Shown here one piece after another: positions 1-11,301 of a stretch of 64,000 bases of DNA; position 1 is the first letter of the stretch, and every line of letters begins with the position of its first letter. The position numbers were made by a program, and so were the translations under genes. Origin of the DNA: Costus lasius (taxonomy: Eukaryota > Streptophyta > Magnoliopsida > Zingiberales > Costaceae); assembly GCA_027563935.2 (NCBI GenBank), contig JANVAS020000222.1, forward strand, positions 2,728,001-2,792,000. Reading direction: 5' to 3'. Below the pieces are notes generated by a model. The model was given only the letters and a program-made list of their open reading frames with translations. It had not been told where the DNA came from and did not search any database.

Positions 1-916
1 GAAGACTCTTTCCTTTATATCGGGAGACAGTGATGTGTTGCTAGATACCCCTCACTGATCGTGATAATGAGAATTATCGTTACCGACATTTAGAGGAAAC
101 CCTCAGGGTCGCACAATTTGATGATATGGCTTACTTAAGTCAGATCGTGTGGACTGAATTGTTCGGGTTCAGTTTAAAGGGATTTAATCTCTGATTGTAA
201 GTGAGATCTGGTCTAATCATGTTTGATTGATTAGGGCTTGAGATCGGTAAGCTTTGATCGAGAGATTGGATGCTAGATCGGTCAGATCAGGAGCATCGAG
301 AGATTGACGGTCAGATCAAGAACTTAAGTGTTTATTGTGGTCTGGACTGATTGCTTGGTTTATTTGGTTATTGAACCAAACTTAAGTGAACCGGCTCATG
401 GATGAGCGCTTGGTTCAATTCAAAGAAGAGAGGAAAATGCGATTGGTTAAATGCATGAACACATGATCGCATGAAAGAGTGAGGTTGGCTATTTTTAGCA
501 ACCACGTCTCCATGTCTTGTGTGGAGCGCATATCGTGTGGCCTCCTCTCTATTCTCGTCGCCTCCTCTCGTGTTGATCATTATTCTTCACGCCTTGAAGA
601 GTCGAGAAGAAAAACAAGCAAGCTCTCTCTCATTTCCCATACGAAGGACTCCTTGAAGATTTGCTAGCACAAAGTCGCCAAGGAAGTAGTCGCCTTCTCA
701 TTGTGTGCGTCATCTAAGGAGAAGAGGCACTTGCGTCTTTGATTCTAAGACACCATCAAACCGATGGCAATGGTATGATTTTATCTCTTGTGCAATCGGT
801 TTTTAAGTTGATAATAATACATGCATCAAAGGTCCTAGAAACCCTCCTTTCCGTTGCTTTAAAAATTACATGCGCCTATCTAGGGTTTCGCCCCCCCTTA
901 TTTAGGGGTTCTTTCA
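1..916 (+). mobile_element. Ty1/copia family-A LTR, 3' part (left end outside window)
   Basis: The sequence matches the second halves of the family-A LTRs at 7145-8824 and 57673-59352, beginning at the shared GAAGACTCTTTCC stretch and ending in TTCA at 916. About 760 bases of its 5' part lie before the window. It carries the AGGGTCGCACA box at 105-115. No primer binding site follows, so it is a solo LTR or the 3' LTR of an element lying to the left. Short open frames in it are not coding. Confidence 0.85.
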
Positions 917-1002
917 CCTAGGATTTGCGAGCTAGCTCACGGAGAAGACTCGGGCTGGCCGAACCTAAAGGGGGTCTAGGGTTTTTCCTAGATGGTGCCT
1001 TT
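917..1002 (+). other. Short remnant between two family-A LTRs (probably leader of element B)
   Basis: These 86 bases separate the LTR ending at 916 from the inverted solo LTR at 1003. When the solo LTR and one CCTTT copy are removed, the sequence joins smoothly to 2705 onward, so I infer that it belongs to the 5' leader of element B. It has no coding content. Confidence 0.5.
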
Positions 1003-2699
1003 TGAAGGTTCCCACTGGGGGGGGGGGGGGGCGAAACCCTAAAGCATGCGCAAGGATAAAATGGCATAGGCGGAATCTAGGGTTTCCTTAGGATCGAATA
1101 GCATGCATTATATGATCAACTATCGAAAACTTGAATAGATAAGAAAAATTCTCACCATTGTCATCACTTGGATGGTGTCTTGGAATCAAAGACCAAAAGA
1201 GATCTTCTCCAAAGCGACGCACACAATTGATGTCGCCTACTCCCTTTGGCGTTCCTTGTGCTAGCAAGGTCCCAAAGCGTTCTTTGTCGAATGGAAAGGA
1301 TGAAGAGCTTCTCTGCTTGGCGATTTCTTTTCCTCTTATTTTCGTCAACCTCTTCACCACACGAGTGTCAAGAGACCAGAGGAAAGGGGGCAAGAGGCGA
1401 GAGAGATTAGCGTCGTGAGAGCCAACGTGAGAGGTGGTCACGAATGTGACATGCTATCTAAAAATAGCAAACACTATCTCCACTTACGACCATGCATTAC
1501 CCCAATCGCAATTGCCTCTTTAATTGAACCATACGCTCATTCAATGAGCTGGTTCAAATTGATTTGGTTCAATAACCAAATAAACCAAGCAACTAGTCCA
1601 GATCATAATAAACCCCTAAGGCTTAAGATCTGACCGCTCACTTCTTGATGCTTCTGATCTGAGCGATCTAGCATCCATTCTCTCGATCGAAGCTTACCGA
1701 TCTCAAGCCCTAATCAATCAAACATGATCAGACCAGATCTCACTCACAATCAGAGATTAAATCCATTTAAACTGAACCCAAACAATTCAGTCCACACGAT
1801 CTGACTTAAGTAAGCCATATCATCAAATTGTGCGACCCTGAGGGTTTCCTTTAAATGTCGGTGACGATAACTTACGTTATCATGATCAGTGAGGGGTATC
1901 TAGCAACACATCACTGTCTCCCGATATAAAAGAAAGAGTCTTCCAAGACTACACCCAAATCACAGCACAAGTGTGAATCAAACTCACAAGGCATACATGA
2001 TTCCTTTGCCACTGGATGTTCTTATTGGACAAGCGTGTCAAGCCTGTAACTCCAATATGATGAGCATGATTAGATCAGATGAACACAGTCACCTGGGTAT
2101 GGCCATACACTTTCTCAATCATCTCATCCAGGGGGGCCCCTTTTGAACATCACACTCCAATCAAGGAGATGGCAATCCTTTGTCTATCACTAGTGCCCTA
2201 ACCTGACTCAAGCTCATTATCCAAGATAGTCTATAATCATTATGTTTCAAATGATATTGAACTAACTCAAAACAATGACAATCATCATTTAGAAACACAA
2301 GCGATCTCAAGTCAGAGGACATGTGCCACTTGTTACAATCAAGGATTATTCACATTGTGACAAGCAATTGAATATCCTAGTAGGGTCTGTCCAGTACATC
2401 CAATGTACCCATGAGTCTACATCTTATTCCATGCTCGAAGCATCCTATAAGATTAGAACACATATTAGTCTCAATCATATCAAGGCTGTCTCATGTTCAC
2501 CAAGATATATCGACTAAGGACAAAAGTACATGTCAGCCTAGCTGAACAGCTTTGAGACATTATTCAGAAGCACACTTATTGCAGCAGACAATGTAACAAA
2601 CTGAATAACAACCATTGCCTTTATAAACAAAAGAGTTTATACATGATACTGATACAATCCCAAGGCCTCAAATATTAGCCTTAAGGGCATACCCCAACA
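1003..2699 (-). mobile_element. Solo family-A LTR, inverted, with CCTTT target duplication
   Basis: On the minus strand the LTR starts TGTTGGGG (2699) and ends CCTTCA (1003), 1697 bp. CCTTT occurs directly at 998-1002 and 2700-2704, a 5-bp target site duplication, and no primer site or polypurine tract flanks it. This is the signature of a solo LTR left by recombination between the two LTRs of a full element. A run of 16 G lies at 1017-1032, near its 3' end. Confidence 0.92.
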
Positions 2700-3084
2700 C
2701 CTTTGGGGTTCGCGAGTTGACCCATGGAGCTGAAGACCTAGGTGGTGCACCTCGGGGCATTGGAGCAAAGCCCTTAGGGCACTCAGGGATGAGCTAAGGG
2801 CTTGTTGGCATGGGCCCATGGCTCATTGCCCTTGGTAGTGCTAGGTGGCTAGGACTAGGTTTAAGGGCTTGTTACCCATGTTTTGGGCTTTAATCACATC
2901 ATATTTACTGTTTCTGTTCCAGAATGCCATTACTGCTTTGTTTTATTCCACCAAAGGATTGCATGCCTGTATTGGTAGAATAAGATAAAAAGTTGTGGTG
3001 CCGAAACCACAAAAATCCTCGATAAATTATTTCAAGTCCCGTTACCTAGCCTTCTGACGCATAACCCTCGTCAAACTGTCGATC

Positions 3085-3129
3085 GATGGTGTTGTGCACT
3101 GTTTCCCACCCTCGTGGGACACACCCATC
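3085..3129 (+). promoter_or_regulatory. Leader hairpin B1
   Basis: The inner stem CCCAC/GTGGG (3105-3109 with 3114-3118) has loop CCTC. The outer stem TGTG/CACA (3093-3096 with 3120-3123) is separated from it by a long 5' linker and a single A on the 3' side. GATGG/CCATC extends it further. The same architecture recurs at 3307, 3418, 57105 and 57314. A role in packaging or translation is inference. Confidence 0.55.
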
Positions 3130-3306
3130 TATCTTCAGGAGGCGTGTGGTGACAATAATTTCCCCAGTTTGGTTAAAACTCTGGACGCACCTTTCGCAAG
3201 GAAATTGTTGGCCCTGGGTATAATAGTTAGGTCAGACTTGCCTAGGATTTTTCATATGTGGTGGTTCACATGATGAAATTTCTAGAGGCAGCCTCAAGGG
3301 GTTAGG

Positions 3307-3343
3307 ACTTTGTGCTGTATCCAGCCCTCACTGGACACAAAGT
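3307..3343 (+). promoter_or_regulatory. Leader hairpin B2
   Basis: The outer stem ACTTTGTG/CACAAAGT (3307-3314 with 3336-3343) is a perfect 8-bp pairing. The inner stem is CCAG/CTGG (3321-3324 with 3331-3334). The 5' linker is CTGTAT and the 3' linker a single A. Compared with hairpin B1, both arms of the inner stem changed together. Confidence 0.6.
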
Positions 3344-3417
3344 GCCTGAACGGTCTTGAGAAGGGGAATTACCGAGTAGCAATTGGCCGGCGAGCCTACC
3401 TCAGGAAGCATACGTCA

Positions 3418-3454
3418 CCTTGTGCAGTACATCCCACCCTCGTGGGACGCAAGG
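3418..3454 (+). promoter_or_regulatory. Leader hairpin B3
   Basis: The outer stem CCTTGTG/CGCAAGG has one T-G wobble (3418-3424 with 3448-3454). The inner stem is CCCAC/GTGGG (3433-3437 with 3442-3446) with loop CCTC. The single unpaired A on the 3' side is as in B1 and B2. Confidence 0.55.
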
Positions 3455-3619
3455 CCATGTACGAAATGAGGATCCCATCTCACTAAGGAAGTCGGGTGAC
3501 TTCTCGATCGATTTTTGAGGATTATCGATTCAAATAAAATAGTGAGAAACAGTCATTTATAGAAGACCAGAATAAATGATTGAAATGTGATACTAATCTG
3601 CTCTTGTTTGTATTGTAGA

Positions 3620-4386
3620 TGGCTTCTACAAGCAATAACAATAGCGGACTATCATTCCGTTCCTTCCTTGAGAGGGAGAAGTTGACTGGAGTTAACTTCA
3701 TGGACTAGTACCAGCAGTTGAGGATAATCCTCAAGTAAGAGAAGAAGCTGTATGTCTTAGAGCAAGCTCTTCCTCCTCAACCGTCATCCACAGCCCGCAC
3801 GGCTAAACGGGATGCTTTTCGCAAGCATCAGGATGATGCCCTGGATGTTGGCTGCCTTATGTTAGCCACGATGTCGTCCGAGTTGCAGATGCAGTATGAG
3901 GATCAGAATGCATTTCAGATCATCTCGCATCTAAAGCAACTGTTCAGTGCAAGATGCCTGAAGGTGCTCTAGTGGGACCAAATGTACTCAAGTTGCTTGG
4001 GTACTTGTCGCATCTCACTAGACTAGGACACCCAATGGATCAGGATGTGGCTACGGACCTTATCCTGCAGTCGCTACCTTCGAGTTATAGCTCTTTTATC
4101 ATTAACTTTAATATGAACAAAATAGCTTATACTCACGAGGAGCTGCTAAAACTGCTGGAAGCGACCGAGAAGGAAATGGTCAGATCCAAACCCAAGTCTG
4201 TTCTTATAGTCTCCAAGGACAGTAAGAAGCGGAAAAGGGGTAAGGGCAAGTCCAAGGCCAAGGCACTGAAGAAAGCAGGGTGAGGGAGAACAAGTGCTTC
4301 AACTGTGCCCGGGAGGGCCATTGGCGCAAAGACTGCATGCATCCTCAGAAAGAGATGAAGAGAAGTAACCCTTCGTCTTCAGGCTC
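3620..4386 (+). pseudogene. gag: Copia gag (capsid and zinc knuckle), broken
   Basis: Gag would form the particle shell and bind element RNA. From ATG 3620 the frame reads MASTSNNN, then a copia capsid segment (FLEREKL, KLYVLEQALPPQPSS) that parallels the gag of element C. Two in-frame stops (TAG and TAA) fall within the first 45 codons. Near 3950 a segment present in C between the LKQLF-like and EG.LVGP-like stretches is missing and the frame shifts. The downstream frame 3954-4283 carries LILQSLPSSYSSFIINFNMN, a hallmark of this capsid type. One more shift near 4280 separates the zinc knuckle (4295-4336, CFNCAREGHWRKDC, CX2CX4HX4C intact) from the capsid. It is therefore a decayed gene; no protease follows. 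Confidence 0.85.
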
Positions 4387-6323
4387 AGGTAATTTTATTA
4401 CCAAATCCTATATTGTCTATTTTCGTACATGGGTATTTTATACCGCATGGTGAGACTGATATTTGCAAAAATATGCAGGAGCTCCAGAGAAATAGGACAT
4501 GGATGACAGAAAGAAAATCTTGCAGGAGCATTGATGCTGCCGAGCTATTTTTCATTTGTCATTGATAGGATTGTTTTGTTTTTGCAAACATGTAATTGAC
4601 ATTGTATCTATTCCTTTGGAGTAGAGTTTTTGGAATAAAAGGAATTTGACATTCTTTTCATTTGCAAATCTCTTGTCATTACATTGTGCAAAATAACGAG
4701 GTAATAAAACAACTTGAATTTAATAAGTGGTTCAAATTGAATGTCAATCTTCTGACTCAGATATTTTATCATAAACAAGTGATGCATCCACTGACTTCAT
4801 GCACATGAATTCTCGGATTCGAACTCCTTCTAGGAGATTGACTATCTTAACCTCTTTCGAGATGTGATAGATGGGCAAAGACTTGTTTGCTGATAAATGT
4901 TTTTCACCAAGTGAGGTGAAGTGGAAAGGTCAAAAGATAGGAATTCGTGAAATTACCAAAATATTTATGGAACCAGCTTATCAAAATTCCTAAGTGATCT
5001 TCAGTTCAGGTCAGATAAAGAGTACTTGAGCCACAGGTGACTATCATATTGAGTATGAGGTCTGCTCATAGCTCATAACTCCTGAAGAACACCTTGGAAG
5101 GTGGTTTTAGTGGGAGCAATTGAAAGTCAACCATATCTCTGCTGAGGTTATGCTGATAGTTTCTTCGACACTGAACTGTTTCATCTTAAATGTATCTCCA
5201 GGAAAGGAGATGACTTGACTAATTATCAGGATCTATAGATGTGAGACTTTGGGGGTCATACATCTGAATCTAGTGACATAGATTCAAGATATGATAAGTG
5301 TACGTGGAGTATCCTAAGATGACTTAGGGATACTAATTTCCATAGACCCACAGGAGAACAAGCGATTGTTGCTCTTGATGCTAGCTTTCTTGGAAATGTA
5401 TTTCCTTGAAAATGGCAAGTGGGAGGAAATTGTGACTTAGATTCAGTCCAAGGTCAGCCACCTAGCACAGATGGTCAAAGATGAAATCTAAGCCTCGTAT
5501 ATAGGTTATGAGGCAACCTAGGTTCAGAAAGTGTGGGAATAAGGCTGAACTGAATCATGTGTGTCAGTGTTATGGGTAACTCCTAACTTGGACAAAGAAT
5601 CTTCACCTTATAGTACCTAAGTTCAGTGGGAGCTTGATGACATCTCTGGTCTTGTATGTTGGGGACATATATATCATCAAAGACAATATCCCGATCATTC
5701 ACTTGGTGAAGAGATGATTAGGAAATGTCTTGTGATGAATGACTTAATGGACATCACCTATGGGGTAGGTGTGTGAGTTTTTGGATAAGTCCAAGAAACT
5801 CCAAGTGCCAAGTCAGATAACATACATCGATGATGGTATGTTATAGACCAGATGTGGTTTATGCTGAGAGCATAACCAATTGATACTAGGTCCAATCCAG
5901 GTGCATGGCACTGGATAAGGAATGAAGAACACACTTAAGTTCTATATAGAACTAAGGGGTGGTTCTTGGTCAATAATGATAGGAAAAGCTCAGTGGATTC
6001 ACTTGGCAGCTTGTTCCAGTCAAACCAGTGATAGTCTAGCTGTTCCTGTAGTGGTGCTAAAAGCTTTGGAAACTTCAGAGCAGACTACTTGAAAGCAGAG
6101 TATGCAAATGCTTTTGGGAAGAAGTGGGAGTTCTTTGATGAACTTCGTAGGCGTACTTAGATGCTTATACCTTGTCTTGGGGACAGAGGTACTTAAGTTA
6201 TAGCAGATATGAACACTAATACAATCATGGTAGGCCCATAGACCGATGCTCTGGCACAGCAGGAGCGTGGCAGGTCGTGCTTAGGACATGGTGTTGAGAT
6301 TGCTGAATGCAGGGTCCTAGTGC
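4387..6323 (+). other. Internal region of element B without recognisable pol
   Basis: About 1.9 kb lies between the gag zinc knuckle and the polypurine tract. I see no open frame of useful length and no integrase, RT or RNase H motif on either strand. In complete copia relatives (element C here) this interval holds about 3 kb of pol, so pol has been deleted or replaced by unrelated non-coding sequence. Confidence 0.65.
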
Positions 6324-6334
6324 AAGTGGGAGAT
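6324..6334 (+). promoter_or_regulatory. Polypurine tract of element B
   Basis: AAGTGGGAGAT directly precedes the LTR start TGTTAG at 6335. Element C has the same tract before its 3' LTR (52911-52921, minus strand). It primes plus-strand DNA synthesis. Confidence 0.85.
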
Positions 6335-7144
6335 TGTTAGTATTTATGCCCTAGGACCTCAGGATGGTCCATGGTATATGTGCATCACATCTAGTTGATA
6401 GATGAGTTATCCTGGCATTGTCGTTGTTATGCAGAGTTGTACATCTGCGCATATGTACATTTGCATATACAATATCCCTAAGAGATAGATTTTATCTAGT
6501 CTCTGTGTTTATCCCTGGTCGAGAATCATGGTGGATATGGGACAGCTATGATTCGCTTGAGACTAGTATATGCGCTGGTTGAGCACGGGTTCTAACGCAG
6601 GCCTATAGGTATATCAAGGGAGATATACTGGATCGACCCGCCGTGAGGATTCATCTCAGTGTCACGAGATGAATATCACAGTGACAAAGTTGCGCTTGTC
6701 CTAGACTTGAGGGCATTGGTATCTCTATATAGTGATTGATGTACTTTGATGCAACCTAACGCTTTGCCGTAAAAGGGAAGTCATAACGGTTGTCATTGGG
6801 TATGTCATAAGCCATATGAGAGATTCAATGTGCCAATAGAGGATTTGCCCCTTCCTTACGGGGAAGCTTGATTGTCCATGGCGCCCCTATATGGATGACT
6901 GAAAGTGTATGTCCATACCCAGGTGAGAACCTGATTTAGTTATGCCATATTATTGGGATTAACAAGTGTGACACACTTGCCCAATCTGGACATCAGTTGG
7001 CAAAAGGACAAGGCTGCACTTGTACTTTGTTGCAGTTTTAGGGGATGTCGATGATGACACCATTCTCATGACTTGGGTAGCAATGATGTACTGCTAGGTG
7101 CCACTCATTGCTTGTGTTGATTTAGTCATCACTGCCAACGTCTG

Positions 7145-8824
7145 TGTTGGGGTATGCCCTTAAGGCTAATGTTTGAGGCCTTGGGTTGTTATCAGTATCA
7201 TGTATAAACTCTATGTTTATAAAGGCAATGGTTGTTATTCAGGTTGTTACATTAACTGCTGCAATATGTATACTTCTGAATAATGTCTCAATGCTGTTCA
7301 GCTAGGCTGACATGCAGTATTGTCCTTAGTCGAGATATCTTGGTGAACATGAGACAGCCTTGATATGATTGAGACTAATATGTGTTCTAATCTTATAGGA
7401 TGCTTCGAGCATGGAATAAGATGTAGACTCATGGGTAAATTGGATGTACTGGACAGACCCTACTTAGGATATTCGATTGCTTGTCACAATGTGAATAATC
7501 CTTGTATGCAAACAAGTGGCATATTTCCTCTGACTTGAGATCACTTGTGTTTCTAAATGATGATTGGCATTGTTTTGAGGTAGTTCAATATCATTTGAAA
7601 CATAATGGATATAGACTATCTTGGATAATGAGCATGAGTCATGTTAGGGCACTAGTGATAGATATAGGATTGCCGTCTCCTTGTTTGGAGTGTGATGTTC
7701 TGAAGGGGCCCCCTGGATGAGATGGTTGAGAAAGTGTATGGCCATACCCAGGTGACTATGTTTATCTAATCTAATCATTCTCATCATATTGGAATTACAG
7801 GCTTGACACGCTTGTCCAATAAGAACATCTAGTGGCAAAGGAAACACATATGTCAAGTGACTTGGGTTCACACTTGTGCTGTGGTTTGGGTGTAGTCTTG
7901 GAAGACTCTTTCCTTTATATCGGGAGACAGTGATGTGTTGCTAGATACCCCTCTCTGTTCGTGATAACGTAAGTTATCATTACCGACATTTAAAGGAAAC
8001 CCTTAGGGTCGCACAATTTAATGATATGGCTTACTTAAGTCAGATCGTGTGGACTGAATTGTTTTGGTTCAGTTTAAAGGGATTTAAACTCTGATTGTAA
8101 GTGAGATCTGGTCTGATCATGTTTGATTGATTAGGGCTTGAGATCGGTAAGCTTCGATCGAGAGAATTGATGCTAGATCGAAGAGATCAAGAGCATCAAG
8201 AGATGAATGGTTAGATCTTGAGCCTTATGGTTTAATTTGATCTAGACCAATGCTTGGTTTGATTTGGTCTTTAAACCAAATGAGATTGAACCGGTTCATC
8301 AAGTGAACGCTTGGTTCAAAGAGGAGAATGTTGCGACTTGTTCACTTGGCGTGAACGCTTGAACACATTGAGGGTTTACTATTTTTGGAAGTCATGCTTT
8401 CCAAAATAGGGAGCACGCCTCACGTTCAAGAGCATTGCTCTATTCTCGCTCGCATCTTCCTCTTGTCGCCTCTCTCCTCTCGTGTGGTGAGTCTTGACAC
8501 TCAAGGAGGATTCGAACAAAACCAAGAGATCATCTCATCTTCCCTTCAAGCAATCAGGAGACTTGGAGATCCTTGCTAGCACAAGGAACGACAAGGAGAA
8601 AGCCACTTCTCATCTTGTGTGCGGCACCTTTGGAGAAGAAGCACACGCTTCTTTTGATTCCAAGTCGCCATCCAGGAAATGGCATTGGTATGATCCCCTT
8701 CTCAATCTATAAATGCTAAAGTTGATCATATATTCATCCATGCGATCTTAGAAACCCTAGCTTCCGCTATGCAAAAGTTTTAATCTGCGCATATTAGGGT
8801 TTCGCTCCCCTTGTGGGACTTACA
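7145..8824 (+). mobile_element. Solo family-A LTR with GTCTG target duplication
   Basis: TGTTGGGG at 7145 to TTACA at 8824, 1680 bp. GTCTG flanks it directly at 7140-7144 and 8825-8829. The family-B LTR copy at 18011-18847 reads across this point without an insert, an empty-site control inside the same window. No primer site or polypurine tract is attached. Confidence 0.95.
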
Positions 8825-9144
8825 GTCTGAAGAACCTATAGGGTCGTACACCTAGACACTCGAGTTCTCATACTGATCGTTTAGCCTCTAAACGAATCAT
8901 TGTGTGATTCGAATCTTTTGGGGAACTGGTGCATTGTGACTTTTATAGAGGAGATGATATTTTATTTTAGTTCATGTTTGACCACTGGTTGACTCCAGTG
9001 GACCACGTTTGTCCTCTGTTTATCTGTGTTGTCAAAATGAGTCAAACAAGGGTCTTGGTGCAAGTTTGGGCTTGACACTTTAGTCACAAGAATAAAATAA
9101 AATTATTAATTGGCAAGAGAATTTTTCTCTTGGCTAATTAATAA

Positions 9145-9296
9145 GCTTGGGCGCAATTTATAATTAATTGCGTCTGCGGAGATTCGAAGCCATGACGCTT
9201 AATTTTGAGTAGGCGCCTATGCTTGGGCACAATTTACAATTAATTGCATATGCGGGGATTCGAACCCATGACGCTTAATTGTGAGTAGGCACCTAT
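9145..9296 (+). repeat. Two tandem 76-bp modules with tRNA-like B box inside LTR B
   Basis: Copies at 9145-9220 and 9221-9296 start GCTTGGGC. The second holds GGATTCGAACCC (about 9255-9266), whose reverse complement contains GGTTCGAATCC, the RNA polymerase III B-box / T-arm consensus. The first copy has the degenerate GATTCGAAGCC. Origin from a tRNA or SINE fragment is inference. Confidence 0.6.
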
Positions 9297-9347
9297 GCTC
9301 ATTATCTCACATGGGAAGTATCTCTAGTGTGCATCTAGCTCTGCTAT

Positions 9348-9356
9348 TATAAATAG
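9348..9356 (+). promoter_or_regulatory. TATA box of LTR B
   Basis: TATAAATAG lies in the final third of the LTR, the usual place of the U3 promoter in copia LTRs. Transcription would start about 30 bases downstream and run into an element to the right. No activity can be judged from sequence. Confidence 0.5.
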
Positions 9357-9821
9357 AGTGGCCCACCTGGGTGATTCTTTGGTACCAGACTCTTCTCTTG
9401 TCTCTAGTTGTCGCCTCCCCTCTGCTCCTTGGCGTGAGGGTCTAGGAGGTGACAACAATAAAAGTTTTTCGGCATCAAAGGTTGGGACAAGTGGCAGTGC
9501 TACCCACTCCTTGTCGCCACCATCCCTTCTTCTCCTTGGCAGTGGCGTAAGTTGATAAGGCTAGAGGCGTGGATCTCATCTTCCGGGGCTAGCACCCAGT
9601 GCGGAGATTGGAGAGGATTCGAGGAGTCCGTGTGTGCGCGATTGCAGAGGACGGGCCCTTGCGCGTCTTCATCATCGGCCGCTTCTAAAGGTTGCTTGAT
9701 AGGGTACTGTCCCTATCACATCCCTTGTATTCTTCGTAAGTCGGTCCTTGTTGAATTAGGAATCTCATTTCGGGCTCGCTTCCGCTGTTTTTGTTTTCTT
9801 ATAGCCCGGGGATTCCCAACA

Positions 9822-10126
9822 AGCCGGTGAAAATATGGTACCATAATATAGATTACGGCCCTGCCATAATTTGGTCTGAAGCTCCAATATTCATGAAATT
9901 TCACATGTTGTCTCCTCTTGATGGTGAGAATTCATTCATTCATCTGGAATTGCTTGAAAACACCTAAAAATCGTGTCTTTTTACTTGAAAATCATCAAAA
10001 ACCAAAAAGAGTGTAGATTCCGTAGTATTTGATAAAAAAAGGCATAAAATAAGCAAATGTTCATGAATTTGACACAAAAAGATATATGAAATGGCACAAA
10101 ATTTACAATAAATTTCGATGTCATCA
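9822..10126 (-). mobile_element. 3' LTR of element F, first part (rest cut off by element B)
   Basis: It matches the U3 end of the related LTRs at 22660-22904, 35830-36133 and 44640-44943. The minus-strand start is TGATGACATCG at 10126. Element B interrupts it at 9821, and the other part lies left of the window. It contains one TACGG-type palindrome pair in mutated form (9835-9875). Confidence 0.75.
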
Positions 10127-11301
10127 AACACGTAAGGCTCAAACTTTGCTTGTCCTCAAGTAAAAATAAAAAATTGATCATAGGAAAAGATTTTCCCATA
10201 AAAAATAAATTTCTAGAATACAATCACTAATGAAAAATACCACCAATTGATTCATTAAATTTTAAATAGGCATATCATCTTTTGAATTCAATCCTCAAGA
10301 TCCACAACTTAATCAAATAAAACTTTGCAACTTATATAAAAATTAGAATTTCAATCTCATGAATTCACCTAAGTTTCAGTTCAAATCTATCATACCTTTG
10401 TTTATAGAAATAGGATATCCAAAGTTTTTTTCCACTCAAAATTTTCCTTTTCTTCATTTTTTTTATTCTTTTTGTGTTTTTGATGGCATGTACCCACATA
10501 GATACACACTTTTTATTTGGGACTTCAACTCTTGTCTTAGGTACCACTGTCAATTTTACACAGTGCTAAGTAGTGGAGTCATTTTCTTTTTCTTTCTCTC
10601 TAAATTTTTTTTTTCTTTTCAAACTTCAACCCATATCTTCGGTACCACTATTAATTTTACACAGTGTCATGTAGGGGAGTCACTAACTATTTTTGGATAT
10701 TGGATTCTTTCTTCCCAACAAATAGTAAATAGACTAAACATCAACTAGACTAATCAATTGACATCAATTCAAAATTACACTCATATGCTAATTTTATTTA
10801 ATAAGTAGTTTCACTTTTAAATCAAATTCTTCAAACAATATATCCACCTAAAATCTCATTCATCAATGAATGAAAAATTTCAAAAGTAGATATATATTAA
10901 AAAAAATAAATTCGACATGATTGATCTAGTCCTAATCACATGCATGAGTTCATTCACCATCAATTGAATTAAACAGGTCATCAACAATAAATTCTTCAAA
11001 AATAGAGACTAGGCCACAAATCAATCTCATCAATCAAAAATATACTCATCAATCATCAAAATATCACAATATCACCAAGTATCAAGCATTCAATTATGCA
11101 CCTTCACAAGGTGCTCAAGTATCAAGAAACATCAATAAGATAAGGAAAATGAAATGGAAAAATTAAAGGGAAAAAGATACTCACAAAACTCTACTCATCA
11201 TCATCAGATCGGATCTCCTCGGTGTCCTCCTCTGCTGCATCCATAGGATCAAAGGGCTACTCTCTCTGGTGCCCACTATGGTCTCCACCTCTCCTCGAGT
11301 C
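10127..11301 (-). other. 3' non-coding region of element F
   Basis: AT-rich and non-coding. Next to the LTR it carries the CTTGAGGACAAGCAAAG sequence typical of the tract before the 3' LTR in Athila-like elements, but the expected G-run is replaced by GAGCCTTAC. Two hairpins lie at 10545-10565 (CACTGT/ACAGTG) and 10646-10666 (CACTAT/ACAGTG). The hairpins have counterparts in G and E. Confidence 0.6.

Larger units (their letters stand above)
2700..3619 (+). other. 5' leader of element B
   Basis: This is non-coding sequence between the solo LTR and the gag start codon. It holds three related hairpins (3085-3129, 3307-3343, 3418-3454). It ends in TTGTAG directly before ATG at 3620, a form that could serve as a 3' splice site. 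The leader of copia element C also ends in TTGTAG at the same place. No open frame here resembles a protein. Confidence 0.6.
917..9821 (+). mobile_element. Element B: gag-only Ty1/copia element with two nested solo LTRs
   Basis: In order it has a long leader (to 3619), a degenerate copia gag (3620-4386), about 1.9 kb without recognisable pol, a polypurine tract (6324-6334) and a 3' LTR (6335-9821). Protease, integrase, RT and RNase H are absent, so it is a gag-bearing non-autonomous derivative that needed another element's enzymes. Its 5' LTR is not in view. It sits in the 3' LTR of element F: AGCCG follows its end at 9822-9826, and related LTRs at 35827 and 44638 show AGCCG uninterrupted at the same place, which supports a 5-bp target duplication. 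Solo family-A LTRs interrupt it at 1003 and 7145. The left limit is inferred. Confidence 0.75.
6335..9821 (+). mobile_element. 3' LTR of element B (interrupted at 7144)
   Basis: It begins TGTTAGTATTTATGCCC after the polypurine tract and ends CCCAACA at 9821. Without the nested solo LTR (7145-8824) and one GTCTG copy it is about 1.8 kb. The inverted fragment at 18011-18847 shows the uninterrupted site, which confirms the nesting. It contains the AGGGTCGTACA box (8840-8850), a tandem tRNA-like module (9145-9296) and a TATA box (9348). Confidence 0.85.

Noticed and set aside
1..916. Taking the left-edge LTR as the 5' LTR of element B
   Set aside because: It belongs to family A (C-type LTR), whereas B's own 3' LTR begins TGTTAGTATTTATG and ends CCCAACA; no primer site follows 916.
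1017..1032. Run of 16 G as a biological signal
   Set aside because: It extends a short G/C-rich spot at the LTR end (compare GGGGCG at 51275) and is most likely polymerase slippage or a sequencing artefact.
8851..8855. CCTAG after the GGGTCGTACA box as target duplication of B
   Set aside because: LTR B continues to 9821 (TATA box, CCCAACA end, then AGCCG). The box is internal, as in family A.
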